Source: Paraburkholderia terricola
GTDB lineage: Bacteria; Pseudomonadota; Gammaproteobacteria; Burkholderiales; Burkholderiaceae
NCBI RefSeq assembly: GCF_900142195.1
Contig: NZ_FRAB01000014.1
Location: 1 to 64,000, forward strand
Direction of reading: 5' to 3'
Length of the DNA stretch: 64,000 nt
The notes beneath the pieces are model-generated. The model did no database searches. It had not been told where the DNA came from and saw only the letters and a list, made by a program, of their open reading frames with translations. Both the position numbers and the translations under genes were made by a program. How positions within the stretch are numbered: position 1 is the stretch's first letter; each line of letters starts with the position of its first letter. Positions 40,466-49,446 of the stretch are shown here, one piece after another.

Positions 40466-40471
40466 TATAAT
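40466..40471 (+). promoter_or_regulatory. consensus -10 element
   Basis: TATAAT lies 74 bases before the 2Fe-2S gene, in the 200-base gap after the VanZ gene. No good -35 is at the usual distance. Confidence 0.4.
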
Positions 40472-40545
40472 CGTCCGCATTACCGACAGGCGCGCCGTGG
40501 CGCATCCAGCGCCTTTTCCACTCTTACAGCCTCGCCACCGCACAC

Positions 40546-40869
40546 ATGGATTCCTTCTACAAGTACCACGTTTTCTTCTGCCTCAATCAGCGCGAACCCG
40601 GCGCCGATCGCCCAAGCTGCGCGAACTGCAACGCCCAGGCGATGCAGGAGTACGCGAAAAAACGCGTGAAGCAACTGGGCCTCGCCGGCCCCGGCCAGGT
40701 GCGCATCAACAAGGCCGGCTGTCTCGACCGCTGTGAACTCGGCCCGACGCTCGTCGTGTACCCCGAAGGCGTCTGGTACACGTATATCGACGAGAGCGAC
40801 ATCGACGAAATCGTCGATTCGCATCTCGTGAACGGCAAGATTGTCGAGCGTCTGAAAATCGATCAATAA
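40546..40869 (+). CDS. thioredoxin-like (2Fe-2S) ferredoxin domain protein
   Basis: A 107-residue protein related to thioredoxin-like [2Fe-2S] ferredoxins and NuoE-type domains. Candidate cluster cysteines are C12 (VFFCLNQ), C25 and C28 (SCANCNAQ), then C59 and C63 (AGCLDRCELGPTLVVYP). The last segment is the family hallmark. It is 8 bases upstream of an alpha/beta hydrolase gene, a conserved-looking pair. The electron partner is unknown. Confidence 0.88.
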   Translation: MDSFYKYHVFFCLNQREPGADRPSCANCNAQAMQEYAKKRVKQLGLAGPGQVRINKAGCLDRCELGPTLVVYPEGVWYTYIDESDIDEIVDSHLVNGKIVERLKIDQ

Positions 40870-40877
40870 GCGTCCCC

Positions 40878-41522
40878 ATGAACGTACACACGAAGAAGTA
40901 TCTGATCGACGGCCCGGTCGGCAAGATCGAGGTCGCGCGCGATCTGCCCGACGGAACCCGTGAAAACGGCGCCGCGCCGCGCGGCATTGCGCTGGTCGCG
41001 CATCCGCATCCGCTGTTCGGCGGCACGATGGACAACAAGGTCGCCCAGACGCTGGCGCGCACGCTCGTGCAGTTGAACTACGTGACATATCGCACGAATT
41101 TTCGCGGCGTCGGGCAAACGCAAGGCGAGCATGACGCGGGCATCGGCGAGCGCGACGATCTGCGCGCCGTGATCGATCACATGCGCGCCGAAGCCGGGCA
41201 GGGCGATCTGCCGCTCGTGCTCGCGGGTTTTTCGTTCGGCACGTTCGTGCTGTCGCACGTCGCCGCGAAGCTGCGCGAGGAAGGCCAGGCAATCGAGCGC
41301 ATGGTGTTCGTCGGCACGGCGGCGAGCCGCTGGGAAGTCGCGCCGGTGCCGGACAACACGCTGCTGATTCACGGCGAAACCGACGACACCGTTCCCATTC
41401 AATCCGTTTACGACTGGGCCCGGCCGCAGGAATTGCCCGTGATCGTGATTCCGGGCGCCGAGCACTTTCTGCATCGCAAGCTGCACATTCTCAAGCGGAT
41501 CATCGTCGACGCGTGGCGCTGA
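40878..41522 (+). CDS. alpha/beta hydrolase
   Basis: Small alpha/beta hydrolase of 214 residues in the DUF/serine-hydrolase group. It has VAHPHPLFGGTMDNKV near the N-terminus, the nucleophile elbow GFSFG (about 115-119), the acid in HGETDDTVP and the histidine in PGAEHFLHRKL. There is no signal peptide. It follows the 2Fe-2S gene by 8 bases and is probably cotranscribed. The substrate is unknown. Confidence 0.88.
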   Translation: MNVHTKKYLIDGPVGKIEVARDLPDGTRENGAAPRGIALVAHPHPLFGGTMDNKVAQTLARTLVQLNYVTYRTNFRGVGQTQGEHDAGIGERDDLRAVIDHMRAEAGQGDLPLVLAGFSFGTFVLSHVAAKLREEGQAIERMVFVGTAASRWEVAPVPDNTLLIHGETDDTVPIQSVYDWARPQELPVIVIPGAEHFLHRKLHILKRIIVDAWR

Positions 41523-41839
41523 AGGGCGGGCAGCGCGCGTTTTCCGGGGTACAGGTACGCACAAACCGCAATTAATCGCCGCGCCCCGCGGATGGTTGGC
41601 GAGATAGCGCGCGTATAATGGGCGCTCTTTTTTGGGCGCAGCGCCGCCCACCCGGCAGTTCGCGCGACGCGTGGTTTCTTCTCGCGCGCAGCGGTGCCGG
41701 ATGCGGGCGTGCTGTGCGAACCGACCGCGTGGCCGGAAGTCCAACGGGCGCCGCGCCGTTTTACGGCCAGACGCTCGCCGACCGGCTCTTCCAACAATGC
41801 GCCCTGCGCACGATGTACTTTTCCGCACGAATCGACCCT
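41523..41839. other. 317-base region upstream of dacA with a -10 element
   Basis: Contains a perfect TATAAT at 41614-41619 (plus strand), without an obvious -35. A T-run and a GGGCG/CGCCC-type hairpin lie just downstream (about 41632-41650). If this is the promoter, dacA has a leader of about 215 bases. Confidence 0.4.
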
Positions 41840-43069
41840 ATGCGTTTCTCCACTTTCGGCCGCACGTCATTTCCATCCGCTGTTTCCTTCGTTCCTAATA
41901 CGCTTGGCCGTGCCGTCACCCTCGGCATCGTGTTGCCGGCAACCCTCGTTGCCAGCACCGCGTTCGCGCAAGTGCCGCCGCCGGCGGTGAACGCGCGTTC
42001 GTGGGTACTCGTCGACGCGACCAGCAACCAGGTGCTCGCATCCGGCAATCCCGACGAGCGCGTGGAGCCGGCGTCGCTCACCAAGCTGATGACCGCGTAT
42101 CTCGTCTTCGAGGCATTGCAGACGAAGAAGATCACGATGGAGCAAACGGTGATGCCGGGCGAAGCGGTGCGCCGCGTTCGCACCGACGAATCGCGCATGT
42201 TCATCGAATCGAATAAGCCGGTCACCGTGCACGACCTGGTGTACGGCATGATCGTCCAGTCGGGTAACGACGCGGCGATCGCGCTGGCCGAACTGGTCGG
42301 CGGCAGCGAGTCGCAGTTCGTCAACATGATGAACACCGAGGCGCAGCGCCTCGGCATGAAGAACACCCATTTCGCCGACGTGAACGGCATGCCCGATCCG
42401 CAGCACTACACCACCGCGGGCGACCTCGCGGTGCTGTCGGCGCGTCTGATTCGTGACTTTCCCGACTACTACAACATCTTCTCGGTCAAGGACTTCACGT
42501 ACAACAAGATCAAGCAGCCGAACCGCAACCGTCTGCTGTGGATCGACCCGACGGTCGACGGTCTGAAGACCGGCCACACGCAAGCTGCCGGCTACTGCCT
42601 GATCGCGAGCGCGAAGCGTGAGCTGCCGGGCACGCCCGGCGCGGCGCGCCGTCTGGTCACGGTGATGATGGGCGAGCCGAAGGAGCACGACCGCGTGCAG
42701 GACAGCCTGAAGATGCTGAACTACGGCTACACCGCGTACGACACGGTGCGTCTGTACAAGGCGGCGCAGGTGGTGGGCACGCCGCGCGTCTACAAGGGCG
42801 CGCAGGACACCGTGCAGATCGGCGTGAAGAGCGATCAGTACATCACCGTGCCGAAGGGCATGGCCGACAAGGTGAAGCCGCAGATCGAGCAGATCGATCC
42901 GCTGATCGCGCCGATCGCCAGCGGTCAGCAGGTCGGCACGGCGAAGCTGGTTGCGGACGGCAAGGTGCTGGCGCAATTCCCGGTGGTCGCGTTGCAGGCC
43001 GTGCCGCAAGCCGGCGTGGTGGGCCGCGTGTGGGATTCGCTGATGCTGATGTTCAACAAGAAAAAATAA
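41840..43069 (+). CDS. dacA: D-alanyl-D-alanine carboxypeptidase (PBP5/6 type)
   Basis: Trims the terminal D-alanine from peptidoglycan pentapeptides. The signal peptide ends near 43 (STAFA). The penicillin-binding triad is complete: S79-L-T-K82, S141-G-N143 and K243-T-G245. The beta-rich C-terminal domain of PBP5 and an amphipathic membrane-binding end (VGRVWDSLMLMFNKKK) are present, 409 residues in all. The start could be the ATG at 41813, nine codons earlier; neither has a good ribosome-binding site. The order dacA - (transaminase) - DUF493 - lipB - lipA mirrors the E. coli dacA-ybeD-lipB-lipA region. Confidence 0.93.
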   Translation: MRFSTFGRTSFPSAVSFVPNTLGRAVTLGIVLPATLVASTAFAQVPPPAVNARSWVLVDATSNQVLASGNPDERVEPASLTKLMTAYLVFEALQTKKITMEQTVMPGEAVRRVRTDESRMFIESNKPVTVHDLVYGMIVQSGNDAAIALAELVGGSESQFVNMMNTEAQRLGMKNTHFADVNGMPDPQHYTTAGDLAVLSARLIRDFPDYYNIFSVKDFTYNKIKQPNRNRLLWIDPTVDGLKTGHTQAAGYCLIASAKRELPGTPGAARRLVTVMMGEPKEHDRVQDSLKMLNYGYTAYDTVRLYKAAQVVGTPRVYKGAQDTVQIGVKSDQYITVPKGMADKVKPQIEQIDPLIAPIASGQQVGTAKLVADGKVLAQFPVVALQAVPQAGVVGRVWDSLMLMFNKKK

Positions 43070-43082
43070 GCGCCCAATCGCG

Positions 43083-44039
43083 ATGACCGCCCTTTCCGAT
43101 GTTTCGCTCGACCCGATCGTTTATCTGAACGGCGAACTGGTGCCGTTGTCCGAAGCGCGCGTGCCGGTTCTCGACCGCGGCTTTATTTTCGGCGACGGCA
43201 TTTATGAAGTCGCGCCGCTGTATGCGCATGCCGGCGGCCGCACGGCGTTCCGTTTCACGCAACATCTCGCGCGCCTCGCCCGGTCGGTCGACAAGATCGG
43301 CATCGTCAATCCGTTTGGCGACGCCGGCTGGCGCGAGTTGATCGAGCGCGTGGTCGCGGCGAACGAAGCGGACGCCGGCCTCAGCCCCGAGCAGGACGCG
43401 ATCGCCTACATCCAGGTCACGCGCGGTGTCGCGAAGCGCGCTCACGCGTTTCCGGCCGGCATCCAGCCGACCGTGTTCGTGATGGTCACGCCGCTCAATC
43501 TGCCCGGCGCCGCGCAGCGCGCGCAAGGCGTGCGCTGCGTGAGCGCCGAAGACCGTCGCTGGCTCAATTGCGACATCAAGTCGGTGTCGCTGCTCGGCAA
43601 TGTGCTGATGGCGCAATACGCGGCGGAAAACGACGCGTTCGAGACGATCCAGTTTCGCGACGGCATGCTGACCGAGGGTTCGTCGTCGAACGTGTGGATG
43701 GTGAAAGACGGTGTGTTGTCCGCGCCGCCGCGCAGCCACAAGATTCTCGAAGGGATTCGCTACGGGCTGATCGAAGAACTGGCGAGCGAGTGCGGCATCC
43801 GCTTCGAGGCGCGCGAGATCGCCGAAGCCGAATTGCGCGCGGCCGATGAGATCATCGTCAGCTCGGCCACCAAGGAAGTGCTGCCGGTCACGCAACTGGA
43901 CGGTCAGCCGGTTGGCGACGGTAAGCCGGGCGCGGTGTTTGCGGCGCTGTACGCGGCGTATCAGCGCGCCAAGGCAAAGCAGGCGCGAGAAGCGCGGCAA
44001 GGAGTGGAAAATGAGTTCCGTGAACGAATCATTGCTTGA
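43083..44039 (+). CDS. dat: D-amino-acid transaminase (class IV aminotransferase)
   Basis: PLP-dependent class IV aminotransferase of 318 residues. The Schiff-base lysine is in CDIKSVSLLGNVL. LDRGFIFGDGIYEVAPLY and EGSSSNVWMVKDGVL match D-amino-acid transaminases rather than branched-chain enzymes. It would interconvert D-alanine and D-glutamate. Placed 13 bases after dacA, it could recycle D-alanine released by the carboxypeptidase. Its last 29 bases overlap the DUF493 gene. Confidence 0.9.
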   Translation: MTALSDVSLDPIVYLNGELVPLSEARVPVLDRGFIFGDGIYEVAPLYAHAGGRTAFRFTQHLARLARSVDKIGIVNPFGDAGWRELIERVVAANEADAGLSPEQDAIAYIQVTRGVAKRAHAFPAGIQPTVFVMVTPLNLPGAAQRAQGVRCVSAEDRRWLNCDIKSVSLLGNVLMAQYAAENDAFETIQFRDGMLTEGSSSNVWMVKDGVLSAPPRSHKILEGIRYGLIEELASECGIRFEAREIAEAELRAADEIIVSSATKEVLPVTQLDGQPVGDGKPGAVFAALYAAYQRAKAKQAREARQGVENEFRERIIA

Positions 44040-44280
44040 GTTTCCGTGCGATTTCCCGATCAAGATCATGGGCAAGTCGCACCCCGAATTCACCGAGACG
44101 ATCGTCACGGTGGTTCGGCAGTTCGATAGCGAAGTCGACGCCGCAAACGTCGAGACGCGGCCGTCCAGCAGCGGCAATTACACCGGCCTGACGGTGACGG
44201 TTCGCGCCACCAGCCGCGAACAGCTCGACAATATCTACCGCGCGCTTACCGGTCACCCGATGGTGAAGGTGGTGCTTTAA
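44011..44280 (+). CDS. DUF493 (YbeD-like) family protein
   Basis: An 89-residue protein of the YbeD family, an ACT-like fold of unknown function. It shows LLEFPCDFPIKIMGKSHPEF at the start and the conserved final HPMVKVVL. An AAGGAG site 6-7 bases before the ATG supports the start, within the end of the transaminase gene (29-base overlap). In E. coli its homologue lies between dacA and lipB, as here. Confidence 0.92.
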   Translation: MSSVNESLLEFPCDFPIKIMGKSHPEFTETIVTVVRQFDSEVDAANVETRPSSSGNYTGLTVTVRATSREQLDNIYRALTGHPMVKVVL

Positions 44281-44294
44281 CGCCTGCGCGAGCG

Positions 44295-45263
44295 TCACGG
44301 CGCGGCGCGCAAGGCGTTCGCCGTCTGCTCGGTGCCTGCCGCGGGCCGCGCCTCGCAAGCCCGCTCGAAAAGCTGTTTGAAGCGGCCCACCTCGTCGAAT
44401 ACCCAGTCGCGGAACGCCTTGACCCGCGCGGTTTCGAGCATCTGCGGCGGGCAGATGAAGTAGTACTGCCACGGGCTCGGCCCATCCACATCGAATAGCC
44501 GCACGAGGCGCCCCGCGGCGATTTCGTGCATCGCCAGCGAGCGGCGCGTGAGCGCGACCCCCTGGCCGTCGATGGCCGCTTGCAAAAGATTCGACGAATC
44601 CTGATACAGCACGCCGCGTTTCGGCTCCGGCCAGTCGGTGAGGCCGGCGGCGTCGAACCACGGACGCCACAATTCGTCGTCGGAGCGCAGCAGCGGTACC
44701 TTGGCCAGATCGGTCGGCGTTTGCGGTAGCTTGCCGCCGTTGAAGGTCGGCGCGCACGCCGGAAAGAAAATCTCCTCCAGCAGAAGCTCCGAATGCAGCC
44801 CCGAATATTTGCCGAAGCCGAAACGGATCGCCACGTCGACGTCGTCGCGCGCGAAGTCGGTTAGCGCGTTGGTGGACAGCAGTTCGAGATCCCACTGCGG
44901 ATGCGCTTCAATAAAGCTGCCGATGCGCGGCGTCACCCAGCGCGCCGCGAACGAAGTCAGCATCGACACGACCAGCCGCCGCTCACGGTCGCCCGCGCGG
45001 ATTTCGCGGGTGGCGTCGGCGAGCGCCATGAGCGCCGAGCGCACCTGTGCGGCGTAGCGCCGGCCGGTTTCGGTGAGCCGCACGCGTTTGCCGTCGCGGG
45101 CGAACAGCGAGACGCCCAGTTCGGCCTCGAGCGCACGAATCTGATGGCTGACGGCGCCGTGGGTGACGAACAGTTCGTCGGCGGCGCGCGAGAAGCTCTC
45201 GTGGCGGGCGGCGGCCTCGAATGCCTTGACTGCGTTCAGCGCGGGTAATTGCCGGAGATCCAT
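44295..45263 (-). CDS. LysR family transcriptional regulator (GcvA-like)
   Basis: LysR-type regulator of 322 residues. The N-terminal winged helix (LNAVKAFEAAARHESFSRAADEL, then FVTHGAVSHQIRALEAELG) is typical of the GcvA subgroup. The C-terminal effector domain follows from about 90. It is divergent from a DUF2917 gene, which is the likely target, and convergent with the DUF493 gene, 14 bases away. The ATG at 45263 is preferred to a GTG five codons upstream. Confidence 0.9.
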   Translation of the reverse strand: MDLRQLPALNAVKAFEAAARHESFSRAADELFVTHGAVSHQIRALEAELGVSLFARDGKRVRLTETGRRYAAQVRSALMALADATREIRAGDRERRLVVSMLTSFAARWVTPRIGSFIEAHPQWDLELLSTNALTDFARDDVDVAIRFGFGKYSGLHSELLLEEIFFPACAPTFNGGKLPQTPTDLAKVPLLRSDDELWRPWFDAAGLTDWPEPKRGVLYQDSSNLLQAAIDGQGVALTRRSLAMHEIAAGRLVRLFDVDGPSPWQYYFICPPQMLETARVKAFRDWVFDEVGRFKQLFERACEARPAAGTEQTANALRAAP

Positions 45264-45361
45264 CGAAATTTTTCTCACATAGAGGTGAAAATAGATCGTT
45301 TTGCGTCAACCCTTGCTACGCCTACGATTGTAGCCATGAAACGATTTTTGGCGAGGGCATC

Positions 45362-45688
45362 ATGCGAGAAATTTCCTCTAGCATTGCGTTTGAAATCCGC
45401 CGTGGCGAAACGGTTCCGATGAAGGTGGCGCGCAGCACCAGGCTCGTCGTGCAAGGCGGCGCGGTCTGGGTGACACGCAGCGACGACACGGAAGACTATT
45501 GGCTGCAACCCGGCCACACGCTACGGCTTCGGCGCGGCGAGCGGCTTTGGCTGAGCGCCGAGGACAGCGCGCAGGCGAACGTGATGTTTTCCGTGCCGAC
45601 GCGCTGCGACGAACGCGCGTTGAACTGGTTCGCCCGGGTTGGCGAACGGCTGGCGGCGCGCATGCGCGGCGGCTGGCGGACGGTTTGA
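45362..45688 (+). CDS. DUF2917 domain-containing protein
   Basis: A 108-residue protein of a family common in Burkholderiales, function unknown. It looks like a small cupin-type beta-barrel: VVQGGAVWVTRSDD and DYWLQPGHTLRLRRGERLWLSAE. It lacks obvious metal ligands. It is divergent from the GcvA-like LysR gene, an arrangement suggesting direct control. The Arg-rich C-terminus is variable. Confidence 0.85.
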   Translation: MREISSSIAFEIRRGETVPMKVARSTRLVVQGGAVWVTRSDDTEDYWLQPGHTLRLRRGERLWLSAEDSAQANVMFSVPTRCDERALNWFARVGERLAARMRGGWRTV

Positions 45689-45825
45689 GCGGGGAATCGC
45701 GCACTGGCAGGCCGCGGCGCGCGGCCTGCCGCGCATGTCCGGCGCAGGCCGCGCTTCCGGCGTTCGCCTCGGCGTCGCCGCCGCGCCCGGCGGGGATCGC
45801 TGGTTTTCGGTAAACTAGCGCCACC

Positions 45826-46551
45826 ATGTGCGCCACCCCGGTTTCCCCGTCTCCATTGTCCGCCACGGCGCCGCTCACGCTGCGCTGGCGCGGCGGCGAA
45901 CCTTACGAAGCCAGTTTCGAAGCCATGCGCGCATTCACCGACGCGCGCACGGCCGACACTCCCGACGAAATCTGGCTGGTCGAACATCCTCCCGTCTTCA
46001 CCTTGGGCCAGGCCGGCGATCCGTCGCATCTGCTGGCGGCCGATAGCGGCATTCCGCTCGTCAAGGTGGACCGTGGCGGTCAGATCACGTATCACGGGCC
46101 CGGTCAGGTGGTGGCCTACCTGCTGCTCGATTTGCGCCGCCGCAAACTGATGGTTCGGGAACTGGTCACGCGGATCGAGCAGGCCGTGATCGACACCCTC
46201 GCGGCGTATAATCTCGCCGGAGAACGCAAGGCGGGCGCCCCCGGCATCTACGTGGCGCCTCATCCGCAAGCCGGCTTGCACGCCGGCGCGAAGATCGCCG
46301 CGCTGGGTCTGAAAATCCGCAACGGCTGCAGCTATCACGGCGTGAGCCTCAATGTGAACATGGACTTGCGGCCGTTTCTGGCCATCAACCCATGCGGCTA
46401 CGCGGGGCTCGAAACAGTCGATATGGCGACGCTCGGCGTTGCCGCCGGCTGGGACGACGTGGCCCGCACCCTTGCAGCACGCCTCACCGCAAACCTCGAC
46501 GGCAGTCCCGCGGCCGTCGCCCAACCGCAGGCCGGTGCGATCACCGCCTGA
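45826..46551 (+). CDS. lipB: octanoyl-[acyl-carrier-protein]-protein N-octanoyltransferase
   Basis: Transfers octanoyl groups from acyl carrier protein to lipoyl domains. The 241 residues include [17 protein letters not shown], the substrate motif [14 protein letters not shown], the catalytic lysine in [19 protein letters not shown] and the catalytic cysteine in [11 protein letters not shown] short disordered N-terminus and C-terminus flank the fold. It is followed after 13 bases by lipA. A -10-like TAAACT lies about 10 bases before the ATG. Confidence 0.95.
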   Translation: MCATPVSPSPLSATAPLTLRWRGGEPYEASFEAMRAFTDARTADTPDEIWLVEHPPVFTLGQAGDPSHLLAADSGIPLVKVDRGGQITYHGPGQVVAYLLLDLRRRKLMVRELVTRIEQAVIDTLAAYNLAGERKAGAPGIYVAPHPQAGLHAGAKIAALGLKIRNGCSYHGVSLNVNMDLRPFLAINPCGYAGLETVDMATLGVAAGWDDVARTLAARLTANLDGSPAAVAQPQAGAITA

Positions 46552-46564
46552 CTGGACCGAACGA

Positions 46565-47569
46565 ATGACTGACGTTACCGCGAACCTCGCAACTTCTCCC
46601 GCCGCCGAAGCCGTGCCGGCTTCCGCCGCCTACGACGCCACCGCGAAGCAGAAGGCACAAGCCAAAACCGCCCGCATTCCGATCAAGATCGTCCCAATCG
46701 AAAAATTGAAGAAACCGGATTGGATCCGCGTCAAGGCGGCGACCGGCAATTCGCGCTTCTACGAAATCAAGCAGATTCTGCGCGAGCACAATCTGCACAC
46801 GGTGTGTGAAGAAGCAAGCTGCCCGAACATCGGCGAATGCTTCGGCAAGGGCACCGCGACCTTCATGATCATGGGCGACAAGTGCACGCGCCGCTGCCCG
46901 TTCTGCGACGTCGGCCACGGCCGCCCCGATCCGCTGGACACCGAGGAGCCGGGCAACCTCGCGCGCACCATCGCCGCGCTGAAGCTGAAATACGTGGTGA
47001 TCACCAGCGTCGATCGCGACGATTTGCGCGACGGCGGCGCGGCTCACTTCGTGGAGTGCATTCGGCAGACGCGCGAGCTGTCGCCGGAAACGCGCATCGA
47101 AATTCTGACGCCGGACTTCCGCGGCCGCCTGGATCGCGCGCTCGGCATTCTGAACGCCGCACCGCCCGATGTGATGAACCACAACCTCGAAACGGTGCCG
47201 CGTCTGTACAAGGAAGCGCGTCCGGGTTCGGATTACGCGCATTCGCTGAAGCTGCTGAAGGACTTCAAGGCGCTGCATCCGGACGTCGCCACCAAGTCCG
47301 GCCTGATGGTCGGCCTCGGCGAAACCGAGGAAGAAATCCTGCAAGTGATGCGCGACCTGCGCGAGCACGACGTGGACATGCTGACGATCGGCCAGTATCT
47401 GCAACCGTCGGAACATCATTTGCCGGTGCGCTCGTATGTGCATCCCGACACGTTCAAGATGTACGAGGAAGAAGCGTACAAGATGGGCTTCACGCATGCC
47501 GCCGTGGGCGCGATGGTTCGATCGAGCTACCACGCCGATTTGCAGGCGCACGGAGCAGGCGTGGTCTGA
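46565..47569 (+). CDS. lipA: lipoyl synthase
   Basis: Radical SAM enzyme inserting two sulfurs into protein-bound octanoyl chains. The auxiliary-cluster motif [12 protein letters not shown] and the radical-SAM motif CTRRCPFC are intact, and RSSYHAD at the C-terminus gives the final conserved serine. At 334 residues it has a family-typical length with a polar N-terminal extension of about 35 residues. It is coupled to lipB and ends at a terminator. Confidence 0.96.
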   Translation: MTDVTANLATSPAAEAVPASAAYDATAKQKAQAKTARIPIKIVPIEKLKKPDWIRVKAATGNSRFYEIKQILREHNLHTVCEEASCPNIGECFGKGTATFMIMGDKCTRRCPFCDVGHGRPDPLDTEEPGNLARTIAALKLKYVVITSVDRDDLRDGGAAHFVECIRQTRELSPETRIEILTPDFRGRLDRALGILNAAPPDVMNHNLETVPRLYKEARPGSDYAHSLKLLKDFKALHPDVATKSGLMVGLGETEEEILQVMRDLREHDVDMLTIGQYLQPSEHHLPVRSYVHPDTFKMYEEEAYKMGFTHAAVGAMVRSSYHADLQAHGAGVV

Positions 47570-47592
47570 GCGGGTTGATTACGGTCGGTTTG

Positions 47593-47635
47593 AAAAAAGC
47601 AAAGCCCGCACATGTTGCGGGCTTTGTTCTTTTTG
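47593..47635 (+). terminator. rho-independent terminator after lipA
   Basis: The ten-base-pair stem AAAGCCCGCA (47601-47610) / TGCGGGCTTT (47616-47625) has a CATGT loop and is followed by a T-rich tract. A-rich sequence on the other side lets it serve the minus strand too. Confidence 0.88.
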
Positions 47636-47687
47636 GCAAGCGAACTGTGAGCGCTGGAATCATGCGCTCACGGAACATGCGAGCGGA

Positions 47688-47822
47688 CTACCGATAGTAG
47701 CGCGCGAGCAGCATTGAGATCGAAGCCAGCGTTGCACCAATTAACGTGAACGGGTACATGAGGTCGATAAAGCGATTGCGCAGCGCGCGATTCTCGATGA
47801 GGTGATCGATCAGATTCGGCAT
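47688..47822 (-). CDS. 44-residue small membrane protein
   Basis: A short gene on the minus strand. It starts at an ATG (47822) with a strong GGGAGAG site 6 bases upstream and ends with TAG at 47688-47690. The product starts MPNLIDHLIENRALRNRFID, an amphipathic charged helix. One hydrophobic segment (about 21-39, LMYPFTLIGATLASISMLL) follows, and the protein ends ARYYR. The layout suggests a single-pass inner-membrane microprotein. No family is recognised. It lies downstream of the unrecognised membrane protein gene (57-base gap) and before the lipA terminator. Confidence 0.6.
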   Translation of the reverse strand: MPNLIDHLIENRALRNRFIDLMYPFTLIGATLASISMLLARYYR

Positions 47823-47879
47823 GTTGGCTCTCCCTGTTAGGCTCGGTGAAAAAGTATAGTGCAATCGTCCTGGTATTGG

Positions 47880-48359
47880 TTAGGCTAGCGAATAATGAGA
47901 TGCGGAGAAAGAGGCGGCGACGGCTGCGGTCATGAATAGCGAAAACCACATCAGCCTTCGGTCGCACGGTTCTTCGCTGTCGTTTCGCGCGGGGTGATAC
48001 ACCGCGTCAGCCGCAGCGAACGATACGAGGATCGACGCCACGATGATAAACAACACATGCCAGACCAGCCCCGCCAGCATGAAAGCCAGCGAGCCGTCGG
48101 TTCGTGCGTCGCCTAGCGCAGAGTCAATCTCATAACAAGCGCTCGCGCACATCGAAATGACGACCCAGAGAAGCTGTCCGTCTTTGATGGCTTTTATCGC
48201 AACGCCCTGCGACGCCCGCCGAAAAACGCGCGATAAACTCAACAAGGGCAGCAGTGCAATCGGCCCAAACACCGGCACGCCGACATTGAAGAACAGCCAG
48301 CTCAAACAACTGAATACGAAGACCATGGCGGATGCGAAGAATGGCAACGCGAAGATCAT
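47880..48359 (-). CDS. hypothetical multi-pass membrane protein
   Basis: A 159-residue protein with about four hydrophobic segments (near 2-25, 28-44, 63-80 and 91-115) and a last one near 137-155. There are no recognisable motifs. Base composition is visibly less GC-rich than the neighbours, and codon use is mixed, which hints at an accessory or recently acquired gene. No clear ribosome-binding site precedes the ATG at 48359; a start at residue 12 is possible. Confidence 0.6.
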   Translation of the reverse strand: MIFALPFFASAMVFVFSCLSWLFFNVGVPVFGPIALLPLLSLSRVFRRASQGVAIKAIKDGQLLWVVISMCASACYEIDSALGDARTDGSLAFMLAGLVWHVLFIIVASILVSFAAADAVYHPARNDSEEPCDRRLMWFSLFMTAAVAASFSASHYSLA

Positions 48360-48527
48360 CGCGCTGCGTGCCGCACGCGGTCAATCTGCCGAACGGCCAG
48401 CTTGCGCAACTGGATATCGACGCGTCATCATTCGCGAGAACCCATGCAGTGCCCGCTATAGGTTGCTCAGTCGCGGCATCCAGGCGCTGGAGCCGCGGTT
48501 AACACCGTCGAGGCGACGCCTGTCGAT

Positions 48528-49211
48528 TCAAGCAAACAGCTCGATCACCGGCCAGCCGCGTTCTGCCGCAATCGCTCGCAGCCGCGCGTCGGGATTCGTC
48601 GCGACCGGGTGCGTGACGCGCTCCATCAAGGGCACGTCGTTGATCGAGTCGCTATAGAAATAGCTCTGCGGAAAATCCTGCAAGCAATGGCCGAGCGACG
48701 CCAGCCAGTTCTCGGTGCGCGTGATCTTGCCTTCGCGAAAAGTCGGCACGCCCACTGAGCTTCCGGTAAAGCGCGCGAGCGGATCGCCGTGTTCCGTGTC
48801 GAGTTCGATCCCGAGCAGATGCTCGAAGCCCAGCGCCTTGCCGATCGGCTGTGTGATGAACACATTGGTGGCGGTAACGATGCAGCACAAATCGCCCGCC
48901 TCGATATGGCGTTGCACGAGTTCGCGCGCGGCCGGCAGAATCGCCGGCGTGATCACGTCCCGCATGAACTGCGCATGCCATGCGTCGAGTTGCTCGCGCG
49001 AGTGGCGGGCGAGCGGCGCCAGCGTGTAGTTCAGATAGTCGGTCATATCGAGCGTACCGGCCACGTACTGCCGGTAATACTCGTCGATCTCTTGCGCGTG
49101 CCGCGCAGCGCCCTCTATGCCCAGGCCCGCAATGAAGTGAGCCCACGCCTGATCGCTGTCGAGCGGCAGCAGCGTGTGGTCCAGGTCGAACAGCGCAAGA
49201 TTGCGGCTCAT
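48528..49211 (-). CDS. HAD-IB family phosphatase (SerB-like)
   Basis: Haloacid-dehalogenase hydrolase of 227 residues in the phosphoserine-phosphatase-like group. Motif I is D8-L-D10-H-T, motif II is IVTAT, the lysine is in REGKITR, and motif IV is YSDSINDVPLM. A helical cap lies between motifs I and II. It likely hydrolyses a small phosphomonoester; homologues are annotated as histidinol-phosphatase-like or phosphoserine-phosphatase-like. It is divergent from the Na/Pi cotransporter gene. Confidence 0.9.
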   Translation of the reverse strand: MSRNLALFDLDHTLLPLDSDQAWAHFIAGLGIEGAARHAQEIDEYYRQYVAGTLDMTDYLNYTLAPLARHSREQLDAWHAQFMRDVITPAILPAARELVQRHIEAGDLCCIVTATNVFITQPIGKALGFEHLLGIELDTEHGDPLARFTGSSVGVPTFREGKITRTENWLASLGHCLQDFPQSYFYSDSINDVPLMERVTHPVATNPDARLRAIAAERGWPVIELFA

Positions 49212-49446
49212 CCAGCGTCCTCGTGATCAAGTGGGCGAACGAAGTAAGTAGCGGAGCGATGAACGACGAAACATGCGTCCACAAAGGTCGACGCCATTCG
49301 TACACCGCGTGCCACCGAGCGTATATTTAAAAGCACAAAATTACAATAAGGCAAAATTGTGCAACACTACTGTCATACGCCCCGGGTGCCGGTTCGCGCG
49401 GCATGCGGTTCGGGTCATGGCAGCAGGAACGGACGCGCAGTGCCTT

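Noticed and set aside
49365..49380. Pho box for the Na/Pi cotransporter
   Set aside because: Only one CTGTCAT half-site matches; the required second direct repeat 11 bases away is not recognisable.
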